Shown piece by piece: positions 20,801 through 32,320 of a DNA stretch of 64,000 nucleotides. The DNA is taken from NCBI RefSeq assembly GCF_024399415.1, contig NZ_CP029257.1:1759501-1823500 (forward strand), given 5' to 3'. This DNA is from Streptococcus oralis (lineage in GTDB: Bacteria; Bacillota; Bacilli; Lactobacillales; Streptococcaceae). The notes below the pieces were generated by a model that had not been told where the DNA came from, made no database searches, and saw only the letters and a program-made list of their open reading frames with translations. Numbering within the stretch: position 1 is the stretch's first letter; every line of letters starts with the position of its first letter. Position numbers and translations under genes: made by a program.

Positions 20801-22180
20801 TTAAAATCCATTATGGTCGCTGAGTTCCTTGAACCAGTGCCCTGATTTCTTCAGACGGCGTTCCTGTGTTTCCAAGTCAAGTTCAACCAAACCATAGCGG
20901 TTTTTATAGCTATTGAGCCATGACCAGCAATCAATAAAGGTCCAGATTAAGTAACCCTTACAATTGGCTCCGTCTTCAATGGCACGGTGAAGTTCACGCA
21001 GATGTCCTTTGACAAAGTCGATACGATAGTCATCCTGAATCATGCCATTCACACGGAATTTATCTTCACCTTCAACACCCATGCCATTCTCTGTCAACAT
21101 CCACTCAATATTGCCATAATTTTCCTTGATATTTTGAGCGATATCATAAATCCCCTGCTCGTAGATTTCCCAACCGCGATGAGGATTGATTTTACGGCCC
21201 GGCATGATATAAGGCTCATAGAAATGTTCTGGCAAGAGTGGACTGTCTGGATGCTTGGCAAAACGTGGCGCCATAACGCGCAAAGGTTGGTAGTAATTGA
21301 CTCCAAGAAAGTCCACTGTATGCTCCCGAATGAGTTCTAACTCTTCAACAGTGTACTCTGGCAGCAAATCATGCTCAGACAAGATTTCTACTAATTCTTC
21401 TGGATAAGCTCCCAAGACAGACGGATCTAGGAAAGATTGAGCTTGGAAGAGGTCGGCAATGCGCGCAGCCTTGACATCCGCAGGATGCTGGCTACGTGGA
21501 TAGGCTGGTGTCAAGTTAAGTACAATTCCAATCTTAGAGCCAGGCAGAATCTCATGACAGGCCTTAACCGCAAGACTACTAGCCAGTTGCGTATGATAGG
21601 CAACCTTAACCGCTGCTTTGGCATCCACCTTGTGAGGATAATGGGCATCATAAAAATAACCAAATTCTACGGGGACGATGGGTTCATTAAAGGTAATCCA
21701 TTGGTCTACCAAGTCACCGTAAGTCTCAAAACAAAAACGAGCATAGTCTTCATAAGCCTTGACAGTTGCCTTATTTTCCCAGCCATCACCAGCTTCTTGA
21801 AGGGCAAAAGGCAGGTCGAAGTGATAGAGATTGACTAAGAGACGAATCCCCTTGGCCTTAATAGCCTCAAAAACCTGACGGTAGAAAGCCACCCCTTGCG
21901 GATTGATCTCTCCACGACCTTGCGGAAAAATACGAGACCACTGGATAGAAGTTCGGAAGGCTGTATGCCCAGTCTCTACCAAAAGCTCAATATCCTTTTC
22001 CCAGTTTTCGTAAAAAGTCGATGTTTTATCAGGTCCAATTCCATTGTAGTAACGATTTGGCTCTACTTGGAACCAATAATCCCAGAGATTGTATCCCTTG
22101 CCGTCACCAGGTACACGACCTTCTGTCTGTGGTCCAGAAGTAGAGGAACCCCAGACAAAATCCTTTGGAAATTTTAACAT
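20801..22180 (-). CDS. Glycoside hydrolase family 1 (beta-glucosidase / 6-phospho-beta-glycosidase)
   Basis: 459-aa GH1 TIM-barrel enzyme cleaving beta-linked glucosides or galactosides. Acid/base Glu166 lies in TFNEP and nucleophile Glu364 in LTENG. The start ATG at 22180 (MLKFPKDFVWG) is chosen by homology and AAGAGGT upstream; the frame is open to 22237. No PTS gene adjoins it, so whether the substrate is phosphorylated is unclear. As I recall, the pneumococcal gene at this locus is called bglA. A TATAAT (22220-22225) provides a -10 inside the upstream terminator region. Confidence 0.93.
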   Translation of the reverse strand: MLKFPKDFVWGSSTSGPQTEGRVPGDGKGYNLWDYWFQVEPNRYYNGIGPDKTSTFYENWEKDIELLVETGHTAFRTSIQWSRIFPQGRGEINPQGVAFYRQVFEAIKAKGIRLLVNLYHFDLPFALQEAGDGWENKATVKAYEDYARFCFETYGDLVDQWITFNEPIVPVEFGYFYDAHYPHKVDAKAAVKVAYHTQLASSLAVKACHEILPGSKIGIVLNLTPAYPRSQHPADVKAARIADLFQAQSFLDPSVLGAYPEELVEILSEHDLLPEYTVEELELIREHTVDFLGVNYYQPLRVMAPRFAKHPDSPLLPEHFYEPYIMPGRKINPHRGWEIYEQGIYDIAQNIKENYGNIEWMLTENGMGVEGEDKFRVNGMIQDDYRIDFVKGHLRELHRAIEDGANCKGYLIWTFIDCWSWLNSYKNRYGLVELDLETQERRLKKSGHWFKELSDHNGF

Positions 22181-22228
22181 TATTATACCTCTTAACTTGA
22201 TGATGTATTCTTCACTCTCATTATATAG

Positions 22229-22272
22229 AAAAAACAAGGTAAAAACTAGTTACATTTTTGCCTTGTTTTTCT
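22229..22272. terminator. proS-operon terminator
   Basis: Imperfect long hairpin AAAAACAAGG...CCTTGTTTTT with T runs on both strands. On the minus strand it follows proS and precedes the GH1 gene. Confidence 0.75.
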
Positions 22273-22286
22273 TCTGATTATAGTTT

Positions 22287-24152
<1,866 letters not shown>

Positions 24153-24156
24153 TTAT

Positions 24157-25413
24157 CTAAAAGAAGAGTCGCATAATGTCATTCCAGGTCACAGCTAGCA
24201 TCAAGACAACCATGATAACTACACCAGCCATGGTGACATAGGTTTCAATTTCTTGTTTAAGGGGTTTCCGGCGGATAGCCTCTAGGATATTGAGCACAAT
24301 CTTTCCACCATCCAAAGCCGGGATAGGAATCAAGTTAAAAATCCCGATATTGATGGAAATTATAGCTAGGAAATAGAGGACATTCTCAAGACCATTTTTA
24401 GCAGCATCGCTACTTGCCTTAAAAATGGCAACGGGACCACCGAGTTTGTTCAAATCTGGATGGAAAATCAAGTTTTTCAGAGCCGAAAGGATACGAAGTC
24501 CTGAGTCAGCTGCAGTTGTAAATCCACCAACAAACATGGATAGAAAGTCTGACTTGACTACCGGTTGAACCCCGAGAATGTAACGTCCTTGATTCTCTTC
24601 TGGAGTCACCGTGACTTGTTTTTCGCTACCATTTTCAGAAATGGTCACATCTAAGGTCGGGGCTGTCTTGTCCTTGGTATCTGCTTCCACAGCCTGGGTC
24701 AAGTCTTGCCAATTCTTAACCTCATGCGAGCCGACCTTGGTAATTTGAGCGGTCTCAGCTACGCCCACCTTAGCCAAAGCTCCCTCTGGCATGACATGAA
24801 AGAGATTGGTCTGAGTATCTCTAACACCGCCCTGGAAAAAGATCAAGATCCAAAAAACAACAACACCTAAGATAAAGTTATTCATGGGACCTGCAAAGTT
24901 GGTGATGAGCTTGCCCCAGATAGAAGCATTTTGATACTGTACATCCAAAGGAGCGATGCGCACTTCGGTTCCATCTTCTTCAACAACCGTTGCATCATGA
25001 TCCACTGTAAAAGTCTTTTCTTCTTCCAGGACCAAGCCCTTGATAAAGAGCTTGTCTTCAAAGTCAAACTGGGTTACCTGCATAGGAAGAGCCGTTTGAT
25101 CCAGTTTCTTCCCTGAGAGGTTGATCCGTTTGACCTTACCATCATCAGCAAGTGTTAAACTGACCGGAGTTCCTGTCTTGATCTCTGTCGCATCATCACC
25201 CCAGCCTGCCATACGAACATAGCCTCCTAGAGGAAGGATTCGAATGGTATAAGCAGTGCCATCCTTACCGATATGGGAAAAAATCTTGGGCCCCATACCA
25301 ATGGCAAATTCACGAACTAGAATGCCTGATTTCTTGGCAAAATAAAAATGTCCAAACTCATGCACCACCACAATAATCCCAAAAACGAGGATAAAGGTTA
25401 GCAATCCAATCAT
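24157..25413 (-). CDS. rseP: RIP metalloprotease RseP/Eep (site-2 protease)
   Basis: 418-aa intramembrane zinc protease. HEFGH (residues 18-22) in the first helix is the zinc motif; a PDZ domain lies mid-protein (about 190-290), and LDGGK near the C-terminus supplies the third ligand region. In streptococci and enterococci this enzyme (Eep) releases peptide pheromones from lipoprotein signal peptides and processes membrane-bound regulators. Co-transcribed with cdsA and proS. Confidence 0.95.
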   Translation of the reverse strand: MIGLLTFILVFGIIVVVHEFGHFYFAKKSGILVREFAIGMGPKIFSHIGKDGTAYTIRILPLGGYVRMAGWGDDATEIKTGTPVSLTLADDGKVKRINLSGKKLDQTALPMQVTQFDFEDKLFIKGLVLEEEKTFTVDHDATVVEEDGTEVRIAPLDVQYQNASIWGKLITNFAGPMNNFILGVVVFWILIFFQGGVRDTQTNLFHVMPEGALAKVGVAETAQITKVGSHEVKNWQDLTQAVEADTKDKTAPTLDVTISENGSEKQVTVTPEENQGRYILGVQPVVKSDFLSMFVGGFTTAADSGLRILSALKNLIFHPDLNKLGGPVAIFKASSDAAKNGLENVLYFLAIISINIGIFNLIPIPALDGGKIVLNILEAIRRKPLKQEIETYVTMAGVVIMVVLMLAVTWNDIMRLFF

Positions 25414-25428
25414 TCAATATTCCTTTCT

Positions 25429-26232
25429 TTAAAACAGGCCAAATAAGTGCATCATTGGAAACACAATCAGCATGCTGTCAAAGCGATCCAACACACCGCC
25501 ATGTCCAGGGATAAATTTGCCAGAATCCTTGACACCGAAATGGCGTTTCATGGCACTCTCAATCAAGTCACCAAACTGACCTGCCACACTGAAGAAGGCA
25601 GCAAAGAGACTCATTCTATAAATCCCATAAGGAAGAGCAACTGTACTGTCCACTAGCATGAAGATTACCGTTATCAGTACCGCACCTAGAATGCCCCCGA
25701 CAAAGCCCTCAATACTCTTATTAGGAGAAACTCTCGGAGCCAACTTATGTTTACCAAAATTCATCCCTGTCAGGTAGGCTGCGCTATCTGTCGCCCAAAC
25801 GATAAAAAGAGCCAGAAGGACCTTATCAAAACCTGCCACCCGAGCATCTAGTAAGGCATTGAAGCCAAAACCAACATAAAAACTCACAGCAATTGGAAAA
25901 GCGGCATCTTCAATCGTATAGTTTTTACTGAAAACGGTCGTCCCTAGCATTATGGTAATCAAAACACTGTAGGCAACCACATTCCCATCAACAGGCAAAA
26001 AAGTTAGGTAGTTTTCTAAAGGGACTGTGAGGGCAAAAGTCGCAAAGAGAGTCAAAGCACCCTCAATGGTCATAGTCTTTAGTCCCTTCATGTGCAAGAG
26101 TTCATGGACGCCTAGCATTGCTAACAAGCCAATCCCTATCTGCAACAAGAGCCCTCCCGCAAACAAGACTGGAAGGAAAATCGCCAGGGCCAATACCGCA
26201 AACAATGTTCTCTTTTGTAAATCCTTGGTCAT
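25429..26232 (-). CDS. cdsA: Phosphatidate cytidylyltransferase
   Basis: 267-aa polytopic membrane enzyme making CDP-diacylglycerol for phospholipid synthesis. The family signature SAMKRHFGVKDSG...LDRFDS is present near the C-terminus, after about seven hydrophobic helices. It lies 8 nt after uppS and 15 nt before rseP. Confidence 0.95.
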   Translation of the reverse strand: MTKDLQKRTLFAVLALAIFLPVLFAGGLLLQIGIGLLAMLGVHELLHMKGLKTMTIEGALTLFATFALTVPLENYLTFLPVDGNVVAYSVLITIMLGTTVFSKNYTIEDAAFPIAVSFYVGFGFNALLDARVAGFDKVLLALFIVWATDSAAYLTGMNFGKHKLAPRVSPNKSIEGFVGGILGAVLITVIFMLVDSTVALPYGIYRMSLFAAFFSVAGQFGDLIESAMKRHFGVKDSGKFIPGHGGVLDRFDSMLIVFPMMHLFGLF

Positions 26233-26240
26233 ATCTTCTC

Positions 26241-26999
26241 CTAAACTCCTCCAAAACGGCGATTGCGATGGTTAAAAGCAGCAATAGCTTCCTGCAAGGC
26301 GGCTTCATCAAAATCAGGCCACAAGGTATCCGTAAAGTAAAGCTCGCTATAAGCTGCTTGCCATGGCAAGAAATTACTTAAACGCAACTCACCACTCGTA
26401 CGGATAATCAAATCAGGATCCCGCAAATCCTTTGGCAGGTGTTGCGTGAAAAGATAGTCCCCAATCATATCTTCTGTGATGTCACCAGGGTTTATTTTAG
26501 CATCTAGAACATCTTGAGCCAAGCCCTTAAGAGCCTGCGTAATTTCAGCACGGCCACCATAGTTAAGCGCAAAATTGAGAATCAAGCCCGTATTGTTCTT
26601 AGTCAATTCCTCTGCTTTTTTCAAAGCTTCAAAAGTCTGCTTAGGCAAACGGTCTGTCTCCCCAATCATCTGAATCTTAACGTTATTTGCGTGCAATTCA
26701 GGGACGTAGTTATCATAAAATTCGACTGGCAAATTCATGATAAACTTGACTTCTTGATCTGGGCGCGTCCAATTTTCCGTTGAAAAGGCATAAACCGTGA
26801 TGACCTTAACTCCCATCTTGTTAGCTGCCTTGGTTACCTTTTGGAGGGCTTCCATTCCCGCCTTATGACCAAAAACCCGTGGTTGCATCCGTTTTTTAGC
26901 CCAACGACCATTCCCATCCATGATGATGCCAATATGAGCAGGAACCTGTGTTGGAACCTCGACTTCTACAGCTTTATCTTTCTTAAAAAATCCAAACAT
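26241..26999 (-). CDS. uppS: Isoprenyl transferase (undecaprenyl diphosphate synthase)
   Basis: 252-aa cis-prenyltransferase producing the C55 lipid carrier for peptidoglycan and teichoic acids. IIMDGNGRWAKKR holds the catalytic Asp, and RTSGELRLSNFLPWQ the C-terminal motif. Start ATG at 26999 (MFGFFKKDK), with AGGAAT upstream; the frame runs open to 27017. First gene of the operon. Confidence 0.95.
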   Translation of the reverse strand: MFGFFKKDKAVEVEVPTQVPAHIGIIMDGNGRWAKKRMQPRVFGHKAGMEALQKVTKAANKMGVKVITVYAFSTENWTRPDQEVKFIMNLPVEFYDNYVPELHANNVKIQMIGETDRLPKQTFEALKKAEELTKNNTGLILNFALNYGGRAEITQALKGLAQDVLDAKINPGDITEDMIGDYLFTQHLPKDLRDPDLIIRTSGELRLSNFLPWQAAYSELYFTDTLWPDFDEAALQEAIAAFNHRNRRFGGV

Positions 27000-27031
27000 G
27001 ATCTTATTCCTATTCAAAAATCTATCGTTTC

Positions 27032-27040
27032 ATTATACCA
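27032..27040 (-). promoter_or_regulatory. uppS-operon promoter (extended -10)
   Basis: TGGTATAAT on the minus strand; TATAAT is at 27032-27037. The -35 region is weak, consistent with an extended -10 promoter. Confidence 0.6.
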
Positions 27041-27089
27041 TATTTCCCTATTTTCTTCTATTGCTAAGTTATTAGCTCTCCGTACAGAC

Positions 27090-27205
27090 AAAAAATAAGC
27101 CGCCTGATTGGGCGACTTAATTTTATAGGGAGATTATTATGAAAAAGTTTTAGGAGTTTAAGTTAAGTTCCTCTTAACTTATGAACCTAGTATACCGTCC
27201 CTAAC
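27090..27205 (-). repeat. Terminator-bearing intergenic repeat, copy A
   Basis: On the plus strand it reads: hairpin GCCGCC-TGATT-GGGCGAC; the block GGGAGATTATTATGAAAAAG; a second hairpin AAGTTAAG-TTCCT-CTTAACTT (about 27160-27179); and ATGAACCTAGTATACC. On the minus strand the first hairpin is followed by TTATTTTTTG, so it terminates the ruvB operon. It is related to the copies at 28802, 34512, 34817 and 43424. The second hairpin has a different sequence from theirs but the same position and shape. Confidence 0.7.
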
Positions 27206-27790
27206 TTAAATTTTTCTTAAGTTTTTTGAGAAAGTCAGATTTTTCCATTTTTCTTGCCAATTTTTCTTGGACAAGCGTTCTTGATAGAGCTTCATTCGGT
27301 CTTCATTATCTAGGAAATGAGGAGTTGGGGATACCTTAAAATTCAAAATATCCTCTATACCATAGGGCGCAAAGAGCTCTAAAGTTGCGTCGGCATGCAA
27401 GCGAAGCCCTATCGCCGTACAGCGTTCAGGATACTTACTCATAGCATCACGAGAACTCGTGTAAGGCGCAGTGTGGGGACTGTGCTGATGCATATAGACC
27501 TGATTTTTCAACTCCCACTGATAGTGAGGGAAATCTTCTCTCAGTTTTTTCTCTAGGGATACTGTTTCCTCATAAGAAACATCTGGATCAAAGAAAATCA
27601 CATCCACATCCGTCTCACTATCAAAAGGCGATTTATCAGACAAGAGATTCCAGATGAAATTCCTGACAGAACCTGCTGCCAACCACGAGTCTTTCAAATC
27701 AAGGTCACGAATGATGGTCAGAATAGTCATCATATCTGGATTTTCTCTAAAAACCTCTAAAAAATCTTGCTCATTTTTCACTGTATTCAT
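27206..27790 (-). CDS. Nucleotidyltransferase-family protein (NTP_transf_6 / DUF925)
   Basis: 194-aa cytoplasmic protein. [13 protein letters not shown] and the acidic pair [10 protein letters not shown] resemble the GS...DxD core of nucleotidyltransferase folds. The substrate is unknown. It starts inside the 3' end of ruvB (20-nt overlap, different frame), so it is probably translationally coupled to it. The stop codon falls in the conserved tail of repeat copy A. Confidence 0.8.
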   Translation of the reverse strand: MNTVKNEQDFLEVFRENPDMMTILTIIRDLDLKDSWLAAGSVRNFIWNLLSDKSPFDSETDVDVIFFDPDVSYEETVSLEKKLREDFPHYQWELKNQVYMHQHSPHTAPYTSSRDAMSKYPERCTAIGLRLHADATLELFAPYGIEDILNFKVSPTPHFLDNEDRMKLYQERLSKKNWQEKWKNLTFSKNLRKI

Positions 27791-28769
27791 AACCTAAATG
27801 CTCATATGCCTTAGCAGTTGCCACCCGTCCAGAACGAGTTCGCATGATGAAACCTTTCTGGATGAGGTAAGGTTCGTACATATCTTCGACCGTCTCGCGC
27901 TCCTCGGCAATATTAACGGAGAGAGTACCTAATCCGACAGGACCACCACCGTACATCTCAATCATGGTGCGAAGGATTTTCTGGTCCACATAGTCCAAAC
28001 CTTCATGGTCTACATCTAACATGGTCAAAGCCTTATTGGTAATGACATCATCGATAACCCCATTTCCCATAATCTGGGCAAAGTCGCGCACGCGCTTGAG
28101 GAGACGATTGGCGATACGAGGAGTTCCACGACTACGTAAGGCCAGCTCAGTAGCTGCCTCATGAGTGATTTCCATCTCAAAAATATCTGCTGTCCGCTCA
28201 ACAATCTCCGTCAAGTCAGCATGGGCATAGTATTCCATATGACCCGTAATCCCAAAACGTGCTCGTAGAGGATTAGAAAGCATCCCCGCACGTGTCGTCG
28301 CACCAATCAAGGTGAATGGTGGCAAGTCCAAATGAACACTGCGACTGCCTTCACCAGCACCAATCATGATATCAATGTAGAAGTCCTCCATGGCACTGTA
28401 AAGCACCTCTTCCACCGACATGGGCAGGCGATGAATCTCGTCAATAAAGAGAACGTCTCCAGGCTCCAAATCATTCAAAATCGCTACCAAGTCACCTGCT
28501 TTTTCAATGACAGGACCAGACGTTTGCTTGAGATTGACTCCCAGTTCATTGGCAATGACAAAGGCCATGGTCGTTTTCCCCAAACCTGGAGGCCCAAATA
28601 AGAGCACATGGTCCAGCGCTTCATCCCGCATTTTGGCAGCTTCGATAAAGATTTGCAGCTGGTCCTTGACCTTATCCTGCCCGATATATTCACGTAAATA
28701 CTGGGGACGGAGGGTACGTTCTACCAACTCCTCATCCCCCATGATCTCATTATCTAAAATTCTACTCAT
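27771..28769 (-). CDS. ruvB: Holliday junction branch-migration helicase RuvB
   Basis: 332-aa AAA+ motor that drives Holliday-junction migration with RuvA. Walker [10 protein letters not shown], Walker B LFIDEIH, sensor GATTRAG, and the winged-helix C-domain ([18 protein letters not shown]) are all present. The ATG at 28769 has no Shine-Dalgarno. A TGATATAAT extended -10 ends only 6 nt upstream, which suggests a leaderless mRNA. Confidence 0.97.
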   Translation of the reverse strand: MSRILDNEIMGDEELVERTLRPQYLREYIGQDKVKDQLQIFIEAAKMRDEALDHVLLFGPPGLGKTTMAFVIANELGVNLKQTSGPVIEKAGDLVAILNDLEPGDVLFIDEIHRLPMSVEEVLYSAMEDFYIDIMIGAGEGSRSVHLDLPPFTLIGATTRAGMLSNPLRARFGITGHMEYYAHADLTEIVERTADIFEMEITHEAATELALRSRGTPRIANRLLKRVRDFAQIMGNGVIDDVITNKALTMLDVDHEGLDYVDQKILRTMIEMYGGGPVGLGTLSVNIAEERETVEDMYEPYLIQKGFIMRTRSGRVATAKAYEHLGYEYSEK

Positions 28770-28775
28770 GGCTCT

Positions 28776-28784
28776 ATTATATCA
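28776..28784 (-). promoter_or_regulatory. ruvB promoter (extended -10) abutting the start codon
   Basis: Minus-strand TGATATAAT is followed by AGAGCC and then ATG. A normal start distance of 6-7 nt puts the first transcribed base at or next to the A of the ATG. Confidence 0.6.
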
Positions 28785-28801
28785 AAAATCCAAGCCACAA
28801 A

Positions 28802-29017
28802 CAAAAAAGCCACCTGATTGGGTGGCCTCTTTAGGGAGATTATTATGAAAAAGAAAAGTTTAGGATTTCATTAAATAAAGGGTACTCAATGAAAATCGAA
28901 ATCAGACTAGGCAGATAGACGCAAGCATAACTATAGTTAGCTAAGTCGACTCTAACGAAGGTTGATGAGATTTTCGAAGAGTATTAGGAGGTCTTTATTT
29001 AATGATTATATAATACA
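28802..29017 (-). repeat. Terminator-bearing intergenic repeat, copy B (with 101-bp insert)
   Basis: Minus-strand order: inverted-repeat arm (ATTAAATAAAG), GACCTCC, the 101-bp BOX/RUP-like insert (28883-28983), the other arm (CTTTATTTAAT), a block complementary to GGGAGATTATTATGAAAAAG, then GCCACCCAATCAGGTGGC followed by TTTTTTG, a canonical terminator. It closes the flavoprotein operon and lies directly upstream of ruvB. Confidence 0.8.
28883..28983. repeat. 101-bp BOX/RUP-like insert, copy 1
   Basis: Runs from TACTCAATGAAAATCG to ATTTTCGAAGAGTA, ends shared with BOX elements, but with a distinct interior (GCATAACTATAGTTAGC...). It is almost identical to 34594-34694 and 34897-34997. Confidence 0.8.
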
Positions 29018-29056
29018 CAAGGAGACTTAAAATTCCCTTAATTTTTAAATCAATCA

Positions 29057-31468
29057 CTAACAATTTTCTTTAACAGCTGTTTGACCTGCAATACGTCCAA
29101 AAGTAAAGATATCCGTAAGCGAATTTCCTCCTAGACGGTTACCTGCATGGAGTCCACCTGCGACTTCTCCGGCAGCATACAAACCAGGGATAATCTGACC
29201 GTTTTCATTCAAAACGTGTGTTGAAGTATCAATCTTGAGTCCACCCATTGTATGGTGAACGGCCGGTTTTCTCGGTGTTGCGTAAAATGGCGCAACCTCA
29301 CACTTGAGATCAAAACTACCTTTATTAAATTCAGGATCAAAACCTGCATCTACATAGGAATTGTAATTCTTAATCGTTTCCACTAGAACTTGTGGATCCA
29401 CACCAATCTGAACCGCCAACTCTTCTATCGTATCTGCACGATAAAGAGTACCTGCTTTGACTTGGGCATCGATTTTTTCTTGGCTAGTATTGTAGGCAGT
29501 TTCCTTGATACGTTCATCTGCGATTAGATAGAACAAGCCTCCATTATCAATCGCCGCTTGAGATAGCTTGTCTCGGCTACCGTACTCATCTACAAAGCGC
29601 TTCCCTTCAGTATTTACCATGATGAAGTTTGCTGGAGGAACTTGAAGTCCTGAGAAAAGAGCTCCTGTCACTGGATCGGATACTGGCATCATTTGACTAA
29701 AGCCCATACCCACTAAATCTGCACCTACACTTTGCCCTAAAAGAATACCATCTCCTGTTACAGCTGGTGTATTAGATGTAGCAATATCATCTGCAATTTC
29801 AGTCCAGTAGGTATTGTATTTTTGTAGCATCTTTGTATTGGCACCAAATCCTCCAGAAGCTAGAACAACGGCATCTGCATTGACAATGATGGTTTGACCG
29901 TTTCGACCTTCTGCTCTGACACCCTTGACAGCCCCGTCTTTTACAAGCAATTCTTTAACTGGAGAATCTGTCAAAATCTTGCCACCATGTTCTAGAACAT
30001 ATTTTTGTAGGACGGATATAAAGGCATACCCCATTGGTTGAACCGGCTTATGGCCACGACGCCAAAGGGCTCCAACTGGCATTGTCACTTCACTACGAAC
30101 AAATTCAACACCGATGTCTTCCAACCAACGAACAGACTCTAGGGCTCGTTCGGTTAATACAGAAACCAAATCGTATTGGCCATGAATTTCATTTCCTTGT
30201 AAATCTTTTCGTTTCCCACCGATATAGGTTTGGATACGATAGAGCAAGGTAGAATCGAACAAATAGCTCGGGTTCTGCAAATACTGTTCAACCTCAACTT
30301 TCAAGGCTCTAAAGTCCTCTAAATATTCTGAATCAATCGTTGATTCATCTGTCGCAATCAATTCTTGAAGCGTATGTGCCTCACCTGGATGAGCTGTGAA
30401 GGTTCCTTGCCATGCTGGATCTGGTGCATTCATTGGACCACCTGCACGAACAGTATTTCCTCCAATTGCAGGAAATTTCTCAACAATAATCGGCTTCTTC
30501 CCAGCTTGTAAGACTGCAGCCGCTGCAGCTAAACCAGCTCCTCCACCTCCGACGACGACAACGTCTGCCTGATAGGTTTTATCTTCTTTATCTAGAGCAG
30601 ATGGTGCTTTTGAACGTTTCCGTAAAACATCTGGATTTGCACCAGCTTGTTTGACTGCGCGCGCAACTCCGTCCAAGACACCATTTGAAGTCACAGAAGC
30701 TCCTGACACCGCATCAACGTTTAAGGTCTGTCCCTCAATGATTTCCGCTGGGATACGGGTAAAGACGACATCTGCGATTCCTGAAGATTCTCCAGAAGAA
30801 TCGATTTCGATTTTTTCAATACGATCCTCAGAAACCGTTACATCCATCGGTAATTTACCATTATGGCCTTCAGTTGTAACATGGTAAGTCCCCGGTTCAA
30901 AGCGGACTTCTTCAGGAAGGTTTAGTTGGTTTGCAACAGATACAAAGCGAAGGAAGCGATAAAAACAACTATCTAGGAAATCAACGGTTCGCTCATCAAT
31001 CAAATCTCCATTATCATCAAATGCTCGATGAGCTCGACCAAGTAAAAACTCACTACCTGGCATAACTGTTGCATTTACCCCAGGAGCATCCAGAATCTGA
31101 CGAAGATGAAGTTGGGCACGTGAGGAACCTTGAATATCGTAAGAAGCTCCGACAATCATTGTCGGCTTTCCGTCTAGTGGATGAATGTTAAAAGACAACC
31201 ACTCGAGCAAGCTATTCAAACTTGATGGAATTGTATGATTGTGCTCGGGTGTCGAGATAATAACACCATCAGCTTCTGAAATAGCTTGATTAAACTTCTG
31301 AATAATAGGTGTATCTGTTTGATCATCTGTTTCATTGAACATTGGTACATCTGTTATCTCTAAAATCTCAATATCCGCTTTCTGAGCAAAATGTCTTTTC
31401 ATAAATTGCAACAGGTTGCGATTATAGGATTTTTTTGCATTAGTCCCAACAATAGCTACTAATTTCAT
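29057..31468 (-). CDS. Three-domain flavoprotein reductase (FMN reductase + FMN_bind + FAD_binding_2)
   Basis: 803-aa cytoplasmic flavoenzyme; no signal peptide. Residues 1-180 are an NADPH-dependent FMN reductase domain. Residues about 200-275 form an FMN_bind domain with DAVSGASVT (252-260), the ApbE flavinylation motif, where Thr260 would carry covalent FMN. Residues about 300-800 are a fumarate-reductase-type FAD domain with GGGGAGLAA (307-315), the acid-catalyst Arg632 (YGSRDKL), His738-His739 (VHHTMGG) and Arg778 (GNRLGG). The position of the fumarate-binding His in flavocytochrome c reads QMMPVSDP here, so the substrate is probably another unsaturated acid. It follows its 202-aa paralogue by 25 nt. 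No apbE is in the window. Confidence 0.9.
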   Translation of the reverse strand: MKLVAIVGTNAKKSYNRNLLQFMKRHFAQKADIEILEITDVPMFNETDDQTDTPIIQKFNQAISEADGVIISTPEHNHTIPSSLNSLLEWLSFNIHPLDGKPTMIVGASYDIQGSSRAQLHLRQILDAPGVNATVMPGSEFLLGRAHRAFDDNGDLIDERTVDFLDSCFYRFLRFVSVANQLNLPEEVRFEPGTYHVTTEGHNGKLPMDVTVSEDRIEKIEIDSSGESSGIADVVFTRIPAEIIEGQTLNVDAVSGASVTSNGVLDGVARAVKQAGANPDVLRKRSKAPSALDKEDKTYQADVVVVGGGGAGLAAAAAVLQAGKKPIIVEKFPAIGGNTVRAGGPMNAPDPAWQGTFTAHPGEAHTLQELIATDESTIDSEYLEDFRALKVEVEQYLQNPSYLFDSTLLYRIQTYIGGKRKDLQGNEIHGQYDLVSVLTERALESVRWLEDIGVEFVRSEVTMPVGALWRRGHKPVQPMGYAFISVLQKYVLEHGGKILTDSPVKELLVKDGAVKGVRAEGRNGQTIIVNADAVVLASGGFGANTKMLQKYNTYWTEIADDIATSNTPAVTGDGILLGQSVGADLVGMGFSQMMPVSDPVTGALFSGLQVPPANFIMVNTEGKRFVDEYGSRDKLSQAAIDNGGLFYLIADERIKETAYNTSQEKIDAQVKAGTLYRADTIEELAVQIGVDPQVLVETIKNYNSYVDAGFDPEFNKGSFDLKCEVAPFYATPRKPAVHHTMGGLKIDTSTHVLNENGQIIPGLYAAGEVAGGLHAGNRLGGNSLTDIFTFGRIAGQTAVKENC

Positions 31469-31493
31469 GGATTGTTCTCCTTTCTTGAAATAC

Positions 31494-32102
31494 TTATGCT
31501 TTCAACCATTCTTCCCAAATGAAAGATTTCTTACGATTTGTATCTTCTGGTTTGACCAAAGCCTTTGTTAGTTCAACAAAATTTTGAAACTCTGAAAAAT
31601 GTTCTTCTAGTTCTGCAACCTTTTCAGGATTGTTCAAATGACACTCATCATCTAGGACTTGCTCAGAATGACCTAGAAAGAACTCTGTACCCGGCATAAC
31701 TCTCGCTTTAAGCTCCGGCGCATCTAAAATCTGGCGTAAATGTGCCTGCGCTCTAGAGGTTCCAAGCAAACCGAGAGAAGCACCAACAATCATCGTTGGT
31801 TTGTTAACCAAAGCACGACTGGTATAAGCAATCCACTCCAAAGCAGAGGCCAAAGGTGCTGGTATCGTGTGGTCGTACTCAGGTGTTGAAATAATCACAC
31901 CATCTGCAGCAAGAATTTTTTCTGAAAAAGCTTGAACTTCAGCTGGCGCTAGCTTATCCTCAGGTTCGTTAAAGGCTGGCAATTGTTTGATTTCCAATAC
32001 CTCAATGTCGGCTTTATCCGAAAAGTGCTTTTGCATAAATTTCAAGAGTTTCCGATTGGTTGAGCGATCTGAATTGGTTCCAACGATAGCAACTAGTTTC
32101 AT
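31494..32102 (-). CDS. NADPH-dependent FMN reductase
   Basis: 202-aa flavodoxin-fold reductase. The first 180 residues closely parallel the N-terminal domain of the downstream 803-aa flavoprotein (both begin [10 protein letters not shown] and share [16 protein letters not shown] and HLRQILDAP), so it is a paralogue and probably an electron partner. First gene of the operon, with AAGGGG before the ATG at 32102. Divergent from the MFS transporter. Confidence 0.9.
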   Translation of the reverse strand: MKLVAIVGTNSDRSTNRKLLKFMQKHFSDKADIEVLEIKQLPAFNEPEDKLAPAEVQAFSEKILAADGVIISTPEYDHTIPAPLASALEWIAYTSRALVNKPTMIVGASLGLLGTSRAQAHLRQILDAPELKARVMPGTEFFLGHSEQVLDDECHLNNPEKVAELEEHFSEFQNFVELTKALVKPEDTNRKKSFIWEEWLKA

Positions 32103-32137
32103 CTTGGTACCCCTTTCATTTATTTAATCTACTTTCA

Positions 32138-32165
32138 TTATACTACTTTAGAAAATCTTGTAAAT
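32138..32165 (-). promoter_or_regulatory. Promoter of the flavin reductase operon
   Basis: Minus-strand TTTACA (32160-32165), a 16-nt spacer and TATAAT (32138-32143). Confidence 0.65.
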
Positions 32166-32197
32166 CCTTGATAATAAAGACCGTGTTATTCTATCAG

Positions 32198-32223
32198 ATT
32201 ATCGTACTTTAGTACAAGTTCGT
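32198..32223. promoter_or_regulatory. Palindrome in the divergent redox-locus promoter region
   Basis: GTACTTTAGTAC (about 32203-32214) is a near-perfect palindrome between the two divergent promoters. It could be an operator, possibly for the linked AraC regulator, but nothing ties it to a known motif. Confidence 0.35.
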
Positions 32224-32254
32224 GAAAAAATTAACAAAATATCTTCGTAAACTA

Positions 32255-32283
32255 TTGACCGGCTTCCTTAACTATGATATAGT
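32255..32283 (+). promoter_or_regulatory. Promoter of the MFS transporter
   Basis: TTGACC (32255-32260), a 17-nt spacer and TATAGT (32278-32283). Confidence 0.7.
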
Positions 32284-32320
32284 CTTGGTGAAAAAATATA
32301 CATTTAAGGAGGATGTTTTT

